NCBI GenBank assembly: GCA_963814955.1
Contig: CAWFEX010000008.1
Span: 62,001-126,000, forward strand
Length of the DNA stretch: 64,000 bases
Source of the DNA: DATCJA01 sp963814955
Lineage (GTDB): Bacteria; Acidobacteriota; Vicinamibacteria; Vicinamibacterales; UBA2999
Direction of reading: 5' to 3'
Each line of letters begins with the position of its first letter. Within the stretch, counting starts at the first letter, position 1. The position numbers were made by a program, and so were the translations under genes. The notes below the pieces were generated by a model. It made no database searches. It worked only from the letters and a program-made list of their open reading frames with translations, and was not told where the DNA came from. This document shows, piece after piece, positions 53,851 to 62,688 of this stretch.

Positions 53851-56800
53851 ATGTACGCACGAATGAGTGCGTTTCTCGTGGCGTTCGCGCTGGCTCGCTA
53901 CCGGCGTGGTCACCGCACAGGAACGCTTCGGAACGCTGAGAGGTACGGTCACAGACCAGCAGGGACAGCCGATACCCGCTGTTACGGTCACCATCACGAA
54001 TGCCGTCTCGGGCGAGCCCAGGGTCGTATGTCACCGACGCCAATGGCCGAGTACCTGGCGCCCGATTTGAGTCCGGGGCGATACAACGTCGCGTTTGAAC
54101 TGAGTGGTTTCGCCAAAGTCGAACGTTCGGACACTCAGCGTCCTGCTGGGACGGATCGTTCGACATCAACGCGCAGATGCGAGTGGGAGCGTTGAGCGAA
54201 ACCGTCCAGGTCACCGGCGAAGGCACCACTGGTGGATACGCGCAGCACGCTCGTCGGCCACAACGTGAGCGGCCGAGGAGTTCGATCGTCTGCCGAAGAG
54301 CCGCTCAGCTTCCAGTCAATCGCCATGACGGCACCGTCCGTCAACTCGGGCGAAGTCGAAGGCGGCTTTCAGGTGGCGGGCGCCAGCGGCGCAGAGAACT
54401 CGTTCACTGTCGATGGCGATCGTCACCAACAGTCTCATCAACGGTCAATCGCGCCAGAACACGGTCTTCGAATACCTGCAGGAGGTGCAGGTGAAGACGA
54501 GCGGCATCTCCGCGGAGTACGGCGGCGCACTCGGCGGTGTGGTCAGTGCCGTGACGAAGAGCGGCGGCAACGTGTTCCGGGGTGAGGTCGCACTATTACT
54601 TCGAGGGCAGCGCGCTGATCGGCCAATCCCGTCAAGCGCCTGGTGCTCGACCCGGTGGGCGACAAGACCGCCTTCTATCGTGCAGGATGCGGAACGCCGA
54701 GGAAGCACAACGAGTTCGGCGGATCGGTCGGCGGCCCAATCGTCCGCGACCGGTCTCTTCTTCTTCGGCTCCTACTCGCCGCGAAACGAGCGGCAGACGA
54801 GCCCATACAACTTCGATGACGGCTCCAAGCCTGGACACTCAAGCGCGAACGAGATCTGGCGCCAGCAGGCATTCGGCAAGTTGACGTACGCGCAGCAGTC
54901 GCGTGATCGGCCAGCTGGTCGACGCTGTGGACGCCCGACAGTCCAAGGGCTACGCTCGCCGGCGTACCAGGGATCGGGCAACAAATTCGTATACGAGGTC
55001 GCGGGTCGTCGCTCGACGTTCGAAGGGCAACGCGGCTATGAGATCGAACCAGCTGAACACGAGCGGCAACGTGGATCTGTCGCTGACGAACAGCGTCACT
55101 CCTGCAGCTTCCGCGGCGGTTACTTCCACGATGGCTATGCAAGGATACGGGAATGCCCGAAACAACGTGAGCCATACGTATCAGACGCACAACCACGCCG
55201 CTGGATGCCGTGTATCCCCGCGATCTCTTCAGGGCCGGAACGAATACGGCGAATCTCCGGCGCATGCACAGATCACGGAGTTCGACACGACGACAGCGCA
55301 GCTTCGACCTCAACACCGATTACAACCACGTGTTCACGGGTGTCGGTGTCGCACACGTTGAAGGCCGGCTGACGGCTTCCAGCGCACGACGAACGACATC
55401 AACAAGTCGTTCTACCGGCGGCGCTACGTGTACATCTTCTGGGGCCAGCCCTTTACGTTCGGCAGGACAGAACCTCGGCAGAGGAACGTACGGGTACTAC
55501 GAGGTAAACGACTCGGCGACTCAGAGCAGAGCGGGAAGCAACATTCACCTCGCTGTACGTGCAGGATCAGTGGAGCGTCGGCCTGATCGGCTGACGCTGG
55601 ACGTCGGGCTTCGCACGGAAAACGGAGGCGGTGCCGACGTTCCGTCCCGACATCCTGAAGAACGCCATCGAGTTTGGCTTCGCCGACAAACTGGCACCGC
55701 GGCTCGGCGCGGCAGCTACGACGTGTGGGGCGACGGTCGCATGAAGGTCTTCGGCAGCTGGGGCCTCTATTACGACTGGACGAAGTACGAGCTCCCACGC
55801 GGCTCGTTACGGCGCTGAAACGTGGTGCAGTCTACTACCGGGGGCTGGATACGCTCGATCTGGGCAGCCTGAATCCGCACAACATGCCAGGGCGGGATCT
55901 GTGGGTCAACCAGGGCGGCTGCCGCGATCGCCGCGTGCCGAACGTTCGACGAAATCGATCCCGGACCTGAAGCCGATGCGGCAGGACAGCACCAGCGTTG
56001 GCGCCGAGTATCAGCTCGAACGACAGCGTCTTTATCGGCGTGCATTACATCCACAACGATCTGTTCGAGACGATCGAGGACATTGGATTCACTCAATGCC
56101 CAGCGGCGACGAGGCATATATCATCGGAAATCCCGGTGAAGCGCAGGCGACCATCCAGTTCCCGACGGGTGCGACGCCACTCGGCCAGCCGACTTCCACA
56201 AACCCAAGAGGCTGTACGACGCGCTGGAGCTTGACCTACAGCCGCAGCTTCGCGAACAACTGGTTCCGAAGCGCCAGCTACGACGTTGAGCCGGCTTGTA
56301 CGGCAACTACTCCGGGCATCGCTTCATCCGACGAGATCACAACGCCGACGAGGGGCGTTAGGGTCGCACGCACGGCACAGCAGTCGGGCACGATCAGCAT
56401 TGCCCGCCCTGGCGGCAACGTGAATCGCGAATGGGACCTCGACGAACAGCTGTGGGATGCACACGGCAATCGCGATGTGCGCGGGAGTCTTGCGACAGAT
56501 CGTCCGCACGTCGTGAAGTTGTATGGGGGGTACATAATGCCGTTCGGCACGACGCTGGCGGCCAATCTTCTACGGCGGCAGCGGTACGCCCTCTGACGAC
56601 CGTACGTCACGACCACCAACGGCACGCGCGTGTTCGTCAACGGCAGGCGGCGATATGGGGCGCACGCCGGCTCTTATGAGAACCGATCTGCTGGTGGCCC
56701 ACGACTGTCAACATGGGCGGCAACAAGCGGCTGCGCGCCGAGCTCAACGTGCTGAACCTCTTCAACCGGAAGAGTCGCGCGCTACACAGTGGGTGTGGCT

Positions 56801-57012
56801 GAACCGCACGAGCCCCGACGTGCGCGCGCGTCCGCCGCGGCACTCGATCTGAGCCGCGTCGGATCTGAGCGAAAGGATACGACTACAACGCGATGCTGGC
56901 GGCCACGTCCGGATGGCCGCGTCAACAATGTCCGTGACCCGAAGCTACGGGATGGAAGACATCTTCGATGACGGGCACGCAGGCGTACTTCACGATCAAG
57001 TACCTCTTCTAG
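53851..57012 (+). pseudogene. TonB-dependent receptor, Oar-like (receptor 6), shattered by many frameshifts
   Basis: ATG 53851 (MYARMSAFLVAFALA) follows AAGGGAGAGG and the gene ends TQAYFTIKYLF at 57012, so both ends are sound and the length (about 1053 codons) is normal. Between them the frame changes roughly every 70-200 bp: ERFGTLRGTVTDQQGQPIPA, LAPDLSPGRYNVAFELSGFA, MRVGALSETVQVTGEG, VFEYLQEVQVKTSGISAEYG, RSHYYFEGSALIGQSRQ, EFGGSVGGPIVRD and RNERQTSPYNFDDGS are each in a different or returning frame. Most changes are single-base insertions or deletions, for example one extra T in the VRDRLFFFGSY region near 54753. In-frame stops are few apart from those caused by shifts. This is either a young pseudogene or, more likely, an unpolished long-read patch. 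A true terminator follows. Confidence 0.85.
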
Positions 57013-57045
57013 TTCGCTTGGTGCGCGGCGTGCCGCGTTCCACTT

Positions 57046-57074
57046 GGGGAGCCTTCAACAGGCTCCCCTTTTTT
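57046..57074 (+). terminator. Intrinsic terminator after receptor 6
   Basis: GGGGAGCC (57046-57053), loop TTCAACA, GGCTCCCC (57061-57068), followed by six T and then GTTT. It is the clearest Rho-independent terminator in the window and is oriented for the plus strand. Confidence 0.9.
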
Positions 57075-57097
57075 GTTTGAAGGCCGACATCGACCGG

Positions 57098-58582
57098 CTA
57101 TGGCTCCTGCGTATCGATCTGCGCGCGCTGCAGGCGGCCGCTGAAGTCGACGTAAATTGACTTCCACTCGGAAAACACGTCGAGGGCCGCCGTGCCTGCC
57201 TCGCGATGTCCGTTTCCGGTGGCCTTGGTCCCGCCAAACGGCAGATGCACCTCGGCGCCGATAGTCGGCGCGTTCACGTAGAAAATCCCGGTGTACATGT
57301 CGCGCATGGCCGCGAAGGCCTTGTTCACGTCGCGCGTATAGATGGACGCCGACAGCCCGTACGACACACCGTTTCCTATGGCGATGGCCTCTTCGAGCGA
57401 CCGGCTCCGCATGACGGCGACGACCGGGCCGAAAATTTCCTCCTGCGCAATCCGCATCGTCGGGCTGACGTCTCCGAAGATGGTCGGTTCGTGGAAGAAA
57501 CCGTTCGCACACGCGCCGTCGCCAAGCCGATGCCCCCCGGTCAGAAGCGTCGCACCTTCGCGGCGTCCGATTTCCACGTAGTTCGCCACGGTTGCCAGCT
57601 GGCTTTCGCTGACGAGGGGTCCCATGTGAATCGAGGGATCGAGACCGTTGCCGATGCGAAGCGCCTTCGCGCGACGTGTGAGCTCCTGGATGAACGCGTC
57701 GTACACCTGCTCATGGACGACAACCCGGCTCGCCGCCGTACAGCGTTGACCCGTCGTGCCGAATCCACCCCACAAACAGCCTTCCACGGCGAGCTCGAGC
57801 TGCGCGTCATCCATGATCATGATGACGTTTTTGCCGCCCATCTCCAGGTGCACTTTCTTGAACGCGCTGGCGGCCGCCTGATTGACAAGTCGGCCCACAG
57901 CCGTGGATCCGGTGAACGAAACTACCGAGACGTCGTTGTGCGTCGACAGCAACGTCCCGACATCCGCGCCCCCCGTCACGAGGTTGACGACCCCCGGAGG
58001 CACACCGGCTTCTTCGAGCACCTTGACAAAATTCACCGCCGAGAGCGGCGTCAACGTCGCCGGTTTGAACACCACCGTATTGCCGCAGATGAGCGCCGGG
58101 ATGATCTTCCAGGACGGAATCGCCATCGGAAAGTTCCATGGCGTGATGACCGAGCAGACGCCGATCGGCTGCCGAATCGACATGGCGAACTTGTTGGGCA
58201 ATTCCGAGGGCACCGTCTGGCCGTACAGACGACGGCCCTCGCCCGCCATGAAATACGTCATGTCGATGGCTTCCTGAACGTCGCCCCTTGTTTCGTCCAG
58301 GACCTTTCCCATCTCCCGCGTCATGTCGCGGGCGAACTGCTCTTTGCGCTCGGAAATGACTTGCGCTGCGCGGAACAAAATCTCCGCCCGCCGCGGCGCA
58401 GGAACGAGCCGCCACGATGTGTAAGCACGTGCAGCAGCGGCAATGGCGTCAGCAGCGTCCTCCGGAGTCGACTCCTGGAACATGCCGATGAGATCCGTCT
58501 GATCCGCAGGATTCCGGTTTTCGAGCGATTTGCCGCCTCTGGAGGCGACCCACCGGCCGTCGATGTAGTTCCTGAATGTCAT
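57098..58582 (-). CDS. NAD(P)-dependent aldehyde dehydrogenase
   Basis: 494 residues from ATG 58582 (MTFRNYIDGRWVASRG); the frame is open to 58624. ALDH landmarks: the oxyanion/NAD loop TPWNFPMAIPSWKIIPALIC, SFTGSTAVGRLV, general base Glu in HLEMGGKNVIMIM, nucleophile in GQRCTAASRVVVHEQ, EEIFGPVVAVM, and the C-terminal PFGGTKATGNGHREAGTAAL with VFSEWKSIYVDFSG. It oxidises an aldehyde to a carboxylate. The C-terminal wording points to the group that includes aminoadipate/glycine-betaine-type semialdehyde dehydrogenases, but the substrate cannot be fixed. It is a single gene convergent with receptor 6. Confidence 0.9.
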   Translation of the reverse strand: MTFRNYIDGRWVASRGGKSLENRNPADQTDLIGMFQESTPEDAADAIAAAARAYTSWRLVPAPRRAEILFRAAQVISERKEQFARDMTREMGKVLDETRGDVQEAIDMTYFMAGEGRRLYGQTVPSELPNKFAMSIRQPIGVCSVITPWNFPMAIPSWKIIPALICGNTVVFKPATLTPLSAVNFVKVLEEAGVPPGVVNLVTGGADVGTLLSTHNDVSVVSFTGSTAVGRLVNQAAASAFKKVHLEMGGKNVIMIMDDAQLELAVEGCLWGGFGTTGQRCTAASRVVVHEQVYDAFIQELTRRAKALRIGNGLDPSIHMGPLVSESQLATVANYVEIGRREGATLLTGGHRLGDGACANGFFHEPTIFGDVSPTMRIAQEEIFGPVVAVMRSRSLEEAIAIGNGVSYGLSASIYTRDVNKAFAAMRDMYTGIFYVNAPTIGAEVHLPFGGTKATGNGHREAGTAALDVFSEWKSIYVDFSGRLQRAQIDTQEP

Positions 58583-58794
58583 GCGTACTATTCTGCACAT
58601 TGCCGATACAGGCGCCTTCCACAACGGGCGCAGCTATATGGCGTGAACAAAAGGGTTATGGGATCGCTGCCCTGAGTTTGTGCAGAGGACAGCCGATCGT
58701 GCCCAACGAAGGGAATGGAAAGAGTGCGCAAAAACAGAGGTTTTATGCGTGGCACGGATCCTGAATTAACCTCCGGCGAAGGGCGGATCATCCT

Positions 58795-59178
58795 ATGGCT
58801 GACACGAACCGTCTTGCCGTCACTTCGGTGCAAAAAGTCGTCGTCGTCGACGGCAACGCAGAAGTTCTCGGCATGCTCGAAGCTGTTCTTGACGCCGGTC
58901 GGTACGACATGGTGTTCGTGGAGTCCAGCGATCACGCCTATTCACAGATCAAGAAGGTGCTGCCGGACCTGGTCATCGTCTGCGCACGGATCGAGCAGCT
59001 CGCATCGTTCCAGCTGCTCACAATGCTGAAGCTCGACCTTGACACTCGCGACATTCCCGTGTTGACCTACACCACGGAATACGAGGGTCAGGACGTGGAT
59101 TCCCCTGCCTCGCGAATGGCCGAGGAGGAGGAGGAGTTCCTGCCGCCCCGCCGAACGCTGGCGCTTCGCATGAACTGA
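58795..59178 (+). CDS. Degenerate receiver-domain (pseudo-receiver) protein
   Basis: 127 residues. The first strand of a response-regulator receiver is visible (VQKVVVVDGNAEVLGMLEAV), but only one acidic residue remains of the usual pair. The phospho-acceptor position reads PDLVIVCARIE with Cys63 instead of Asp, and no Lys follows VLTYTTEYE. The protein ends in an acidic tail (MAEEEEEFLPPRR). It should fold like CheY but cannot be phosphorylated in the usual way, and may act as a binding module. The PilZ-like gene follows after 27 bp on the same strand, so the two are probably co-transcribed. Confidence 0.78.
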   Translation: MADTNRLAVTSVQKVVVVDGNAEVLGMLEAVLDAGRYDMVFVESSDHAYSQIKKVLPDLVIVCARIEQLASFQLLTMLKLDLDTRDIPVLTYTTEYEGQDVDSPASRMAEEEEEFLPPRRTLALRMN

Positions 59179-59205
59179 ATTCGCGAAGTGTTATAGTCGA
59201 GGTTC

Positions 59206-59547
59206 GTGGACGCGGAAAAACGCGACGCCGAACGTCTGGCTATCCTCGGCGACCTTCACGCCGAGATCATGGTGTTCCAGCCGATACACGTTACCGAAAT
59301 CAGCCGCATCGGTGTGACCGTCGACACGCACTTCCCGATGCATCTCGATTCGCTTCACGACCTCCGGTTGAAGCTGGGTGACACGTCAATCGTGCTGAAG
59401 GCACGGGTCGCCCATTCACACATCCGCGACGTCGATCAGATCAAGGTGGTTTACCGCACGGGATTGGAATTCGTGGCGCCGTCGCCTGCCGCATTGGCGG
59501 TGATTGTCGAGTTTCTCGACACTCTCAAAGCCAGCATGAGGACGTAA
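59206..59547 (+). CDS. PilZ domain protein
   Basis: 113 residues from GTG 59206. An N-terminal RxxxR (KRDAERLAILGDLHAEI) followed by VTEISRIGVTVDTHFPM, which corresponds to the [D/N]xSxxG motif with Glu in the first place, fits a PilZ c-di-GMP-binding beta-barrel. Later strands LRLKLGDTSIVLKARVAHSH and TGLEFVAPSPAALAVIVEFL agree with the fold. Whether it still binds c-di-GMP with the Asp-to-Glu change is open. It pairs with the pseudo-receiver gene. Confidence 0.72.
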   Translation: MDAEKRDAERLAILGDLHAEIMVFQPIHVTEISRIGVTVDTHFPMHLDSLHDLRLKLGDTSIVLKARVAHSHIRDVDQIKVVYRTGLEFVAPSPAALAVIVEFLDTLKASMRT

Positions 59548-59563
59548 ACCGCCTGCGTCCGGC

Positions 59564-59965
59564 CTATCTGATTTTCAGGTATTCCAGGTAATCGCCGGAG
59601 TTGATGCGCTCGGCGCGGCCGAGCGGCGCGTTGTAGAAATACACCCACGCACCGACAATCGAGCCGTCGTCCAGGGTTACGGTCGTGAGCTCCCGCGTAT
59701 AGAGGCTGGCTTCGGGTTCCTCCGTGCGGCACCCTTCGAACTCGTCGAGCACCTGCAGAACGATCGCCGGGTGAGTCATTTTGTACACCTCACCAAGCGC
59801 CCTCGCGTCTGACGCCGGCACGGCCGCCGGGTAGATACCGAGGTCGAACAACGCGGCAGAAATGGTCCCGCGCCCCAGGAAAATCAGGTGGTCGGCGACT
59901 CGGAGCCGCCCGGCCTTGTTGAAGGGCCTCATCAGGGTTCCGTAGAAAAACACCAGATCGACCAT
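59564..59965 (-). CDS. Gamma-glutamylcyclotransferase-like (AIG2 fold) protein
   Basis: 133 residues. It opens with LVFFYGTLMRPFNKAGRL, the YGTL substrate-binding loop of the AIG2/GGCT fold, and continues GRGTISAALFDLGIYPAAVP, VLQVLDEFEGCRTEEPEASL, YTRELTTVTLDDGSIVGAWV. The Glu of DEFEG is at the position of the catalytic acid. Members cyclise gamma-glutamyl amines, but many have unknown substrates. It is a single gene, convergent with the PilZ gene. Confidence 0.82.
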   Translation of the reverse strand: MVDLVFFYGTLMRPFNKAGRLRVADHLIFLGRGTISAALFDLGIYPAAVPASDARALGEVYKMTHPAIVLQVLDEFEGCRTEEPEASLYTRELTTVTLDDGSIVGAWVYFYNAPLGRAERINSGDYLEYLKIR

Positions 59966-60130
59966 GAGCGAAGTAGGGCGTTCTGAGCGAGTTACGCCCC
60001 GGAAGGGGTGGGCGTTTACGCGGGACCGCCCTATTGAGGGCCAGCGGGGACCCGTTTTTCGACTATCCGGCGCGGACGGGAGGGCGGAAAGATGAAGGAC
60101 GAAACGCGGAGGGAGCAGAAACTGAGGTCG

Positions 60131-60706
60131 TTACAACGAGCCGCGGAGACCCAGCCTGTCGACGCTCTCGCGCATGTAATGGATCACATTTGCGACGTGC
60201 TCTTCGAGCGGCAGCCCCAGCTCGTCCGCGCCGCGGCGCAGGTCGTCGCGTGACACGGCGCGGGCGAACGCCTTGTCCTTCATCCGTTTCAGCACAGAGG
60301 GAGCCTCGAGATCGAGAATGCTCTTGCTGGGGCGCACGAGCGCGGCCGCCGTCACGAAGCCGGCCATTTCGTCGCATGCGTACAACGTCTTCTCGAGAAG
60401 ACTTTCGCGGGCAATCCCACTGTAATCGGCATGCGACAGGATGGCGCGGGTGACCCACTCCGGGTACCCTCGCCGCTGCAGCTCCTCGCATCCCCGAAAC
60501 GGATGATCGGTGGGCGTCGGGTACCGTTCATAGTCGAGATCGTGCAGCAGCGCGACCGATGCCCAGGATTCTTCATCCTCATCGAACTTGCGCGCATACC
60601 CGCGCACGGCAGCCTCGACGGCGAGCGCATGTTTTCGAAGACTTTCGCTCAACGTCCATTCCGTAAGCAGCTGCCAGGCGGCGTCGCGGGTCGGGAGCCC
60701 GCTCAC
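60131..60706 (-). CDS. HD-domain phosphohydrolase-like protein
   Basis: 191 residues from GTG 60706, which overlaps the NUDIX stop by 4 bp (GTGA). HD motif in SWASVALLHDLDYERYPTPT, with HALAVEAAVRGYARKF upstream supplying the first His and ILSHADYSGIARESLLEKTL the later ligands; DEMAGFVTAAALVRPSKSIL follows. This is the short HDIG/YedJ-like class of predicted metal-dependent phosphohydrolases. The substrate is unknown. The tight coupling to a NUDIX hydrolase suggests a nucleotide-related role. The 165 bp between its stop and the next gene hold only GC-rich sequence with no recognised element. Confidence 0.83.
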   Translation of the reverse strand: MSGLPTRDAAWQLLTEWTLSESLRKHALAVEAAVRGYARKFDEDEESWASVALLHDLDYERYPTPTDHPFRGCEELQRRGYPEWVTRAILSHADYSGIARESLLEKTLYACDEMAGFVTAAALVRPSKSILDLEAPSVLKRMKDKAFARAVSRDDLRRGADELGLPLEEHVANVIHYMRESVDRLGLRGSL

Positions 60707-61173
60707 AGCCGCACGTCCCCGAGCGATTCACGCGCCAGCTCGATGCCGCGTTCGATGACGCCCCGCGCCTTTTCCGTGAGATCGTACGGGTCAAGGCCCT
60801 CTGGATCCGCGAAAATGGCCTCGGCCACGTCGGACCCGGCGCACAATTCGCCGCCGACTGGCCAGCAGAGATAGTCCACGAGCACGAAGTGGTATCGAAT
60901 GCGCTGCTGCTCGTCGAGCATGATGCGATCGAACACTTCGATCACCGGGCCCACATCCACTTCCAGGCCGGTCTCCTCCCGCATTTCGCGCATGACGCCG
61001 GCCTCGAGCGTTTCACCGAGCTCCAGCGTACCGCCGGGAAGACTCCATCGCCCCGCCAGCGGCTCATACCGCCGCTTGACGATGACCACCTGGTTGGCGC
61101 GCACGATCACGGCGCCAACGCCAATCACGGGACGCTCGGGATACTGACGTGAATCGGTACGAGTGTCGTTCAC
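60703..61173 (-). CDS. NUDIX hydrolase
   Basis: 156 residues from GTG 61173. The Nudix box GGTLELGETLEAGVMREMRE with ETGLEV fits GX5EX7REUXEEXGU exactly and binds the metal for pyrophosphate cleavage. The opening RPVIGVGAVIVRANQVVIVK and YEPLAGRWSLP are typical of ADP-ribose pyrophosphatase or general housecleaning NUDIX enzymes. It is coupled to the HD-domain gene by 4-bp overlap. Confidence 0.92.
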   Translation of the reverse strand: MNDTRTDSRQYPERPVIGVGAVIVRANQVVIVKRRYEPLAGRWSLPGGTLELGETLEAGVMREMREETGLEVDVGPVIEVFDRIMLDEQQRIRYHFVLVDYLCWPVGGELCAGSDVAEAIFADPEGLDPYDLTEKARGVIERGIELARESLGDVRL

Positions 61174-61188
61174 CCTTCTATCTTCTCC

Positions 61189-61602
61189 CTATTCACCCAT
61201 CACCTTGACCACCACACGCTTACGGCGCTGGCCGTCGAACTCGGCATAGAAGAGCTGTTCCCACGGGCCGAGATCGAGCTTGCCTTTCGTAATCGGCAGA
61301 ATCACCTGATGTCCCATCAGCGTGCGCTTCAGATGAGCGTCCGCATTGTCCTCGCCCGTCTGATGATGCCGATAATCGAGGCCGGCAGGCGCGAGCTTCT
61401 CGAGCCAGACCTGGAAGTCGTGAATGAGGCCGTCTTCCCAGTCGTTCACGTAGACCGCAGCGGTGATGTGCATCGCTGACACGAGAACCATTCCCTCGGC
61501 AACGCCGCTCTTGCGCACGATATCGGACACCTGATCGGTGATGCGGATGAATTCCCGCCGCTCTTTCGTCTCGAACCAGAGATACTCCGTCGTTGTCTTC
61601 AT
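61189..61602 (-). CDS. yjbQ: YjbQ/UPF0047 family protein
   Basis: 137 residues from ATG 61602. The family pattern is intact: VLVSAMHITAAVYVNDWEDG, DYRHHQTGEDNADAHLKRTL, MGHQVILPITKGKLDLGPWE, QLFYAEFDGQRRKRVVVKV. Three conserved His residues form a metal-like site. Some members have been reported to have weak thiamine-phosphate synthase activity, but the physiological role is uncertain. It lies five bases downstream of tsaD on the same strand. Confidence 0.9.
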   Translation of the reverse strand: MKTTTEYLWFETKERREFIRITDQVSDIVRKSGVAEGMVLVSAMHITAAVYVNDWEDGLIHDFQVWLEKLAPAGLDYRHHQTGEDNADAHLKRTLMGHQVILPITKGKLDLGPWEQLFYAEFDGQRRKRVVVKVMGE

Positions 61603-61607
61603 CAGGA

Positions 61608-62678
61608 TTATCGATCCAGTCGCAACGACGCGTCGGCATTGAGTGAGAAGTCGCCGACGATCCCCGCCCGGTACAGGCGCAGGCCGGCAGCGGCAATCAT
61701 TGCCGCATTGTCGGTCGAGAGCGCCATGCCTGGAAGATACAGCGGAATCGAACGTCCACGAGCGCGGTTTGCGGCTTCTTCTCGGAGCAGGCTGTTCGCC
61801 GCCACACCGCCGGCGATGCCGACGCTGCGAGCGCCGTACCATCGAGCCGCCTCGAAGAGCCGATCGAGCAGCGTTTCGACGACGACGCGCTGAAAGCTCG
61901 CCGCCGTATCCGCAACCTCCGTGGCCGGCAGCGTCTGGTGTTCGGAAAGGCCGAGGTCGCGGCGGCGCGCCGCAACGTAACGCAGAACGGCCGTCTTCAA
62001 TCCGCTGAAGCTGAAGTCACGGTGGCCGGGCAGGTGCGGCGCATTGCGATCGGCATGCGTCACACGCATCTTCGGGAATGGCACAGCGCGATCGTTGCCG
62101 TGCCGCGCGACGAGATCGATCGCGGGCCCGCCCGGATAGCCGAGCCCCAGCATCTTGGCTACCTTGTCGAACGCTTCGCCGGCCGCATCGTCACGGGTTC
62201 GGCCGAGAAGCTCGTAGTTGCCGGGCACCTCAATTCGGTAAAGGCTGGTGTGTCCCCCCGACACCACGAGGACGATCGCCGGCAAAGGCATTTCGCCGTT
62301 TTGCAGGACCAGCGACTCGATGTGTCCCGCCAGATGATGGACGGGCACGAGAGGAACCGATCTCGCCCACGCGAGTGATTTAGCGAACGACAGACCCACG
62401 AGCAACGATCCGACGAGACCGGGTCCCTGCGTGACGGCAATGACATCGAAGGTACTTCGGCCGGCCTCGGCGACGGCCTGCTCGACCACCCCGCAGATGT
62501 CGCGCACGTGCTGGCGCGCCGAGAGCTCCGGCACCACACCTCCCCACTCACGATGAACGGCTACCTGGGACGCAACGACGTTGGATTGTACGTGCCACGG
62601 ACGCTGCGACTCGCTCGTCTCCTCGACGATGGCGGCCGCCGTTTCGTCGCAGGAGGTTTCGATGCCGAGCGCGATCAT
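61608..62678 (-). CDS. tsaD: tRNA N6-adenosine threonylcarbamoyltransferase
   Basis: 356 residues from ATG 62678 (MIALGIETSCDETAAAIVEE). It transfers threonylcarbamoyl from the AMP ester to A37 of tRNAs that read ANN codons, together with TsaB and TsaE. ASKHA-fold signatures are GIETSCDET, VTQGPGLVGSLLVGLSFAKS, the metal-binding VHHLAGH (about 113-119), VSGGHTSLYRI, DDAAGEAFDKVAKMLGLGYP, FSFSGLKTAV and GGVAANSLLREE. It is essential in most bacteria and intact here. It starts 10 bp after mtnA and is followed by yjbQ, forming an mtnA-tsaD-yjbQ operon. No strong Shine-Dalgarno is seen. Confidence 0.96.
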   Translation of the reverse strand: MIALGIETSCDETAAAIVEETSESQRPWHVQSNVVASQVAVHREWGGVVPELSARQHVRDICGVVEQAVAEAGRSTFDVIAVTQGPGLVGSLLVGLSFAKSLAWARSVPLVPVHHLAGHIESLVLQNGEMPLPAIVLVVSGGHTSLYRIEVPGNYELLGRTRDDAAGEAFDKVAKMLGLGYPGGPAIDLVARHGNDRAVPFPKMRVTHADRNAPHLPGHRDFSFSGLKTAVLRYVAARRRDLGLSEHQTLPATEVADTAASFQRVVVETLLDRLFEAARWYGARSVGIAGGVAANSLLREEAANRARGRSIPLYLPGMALSTDNAAMIAAAGLRLYRAGIVGDFSLNADASLRLDR

Positions 62679-62688
62679 GGAAGGGACG

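Noticed and set aside
57206..58675. 489-codon plus-strand frame opposite the aldehyde dehydrogenase
   Set aside because: Antisense shadow of an intact, motif-complete gene.
58755..58775. TGGCACGGATCCTGAA as a sigma-54 promoter before the pseudo-receiver gene
   Set aside because: The -24 part fits, but the -12 GC is replaced by GA, so the match is too weak.
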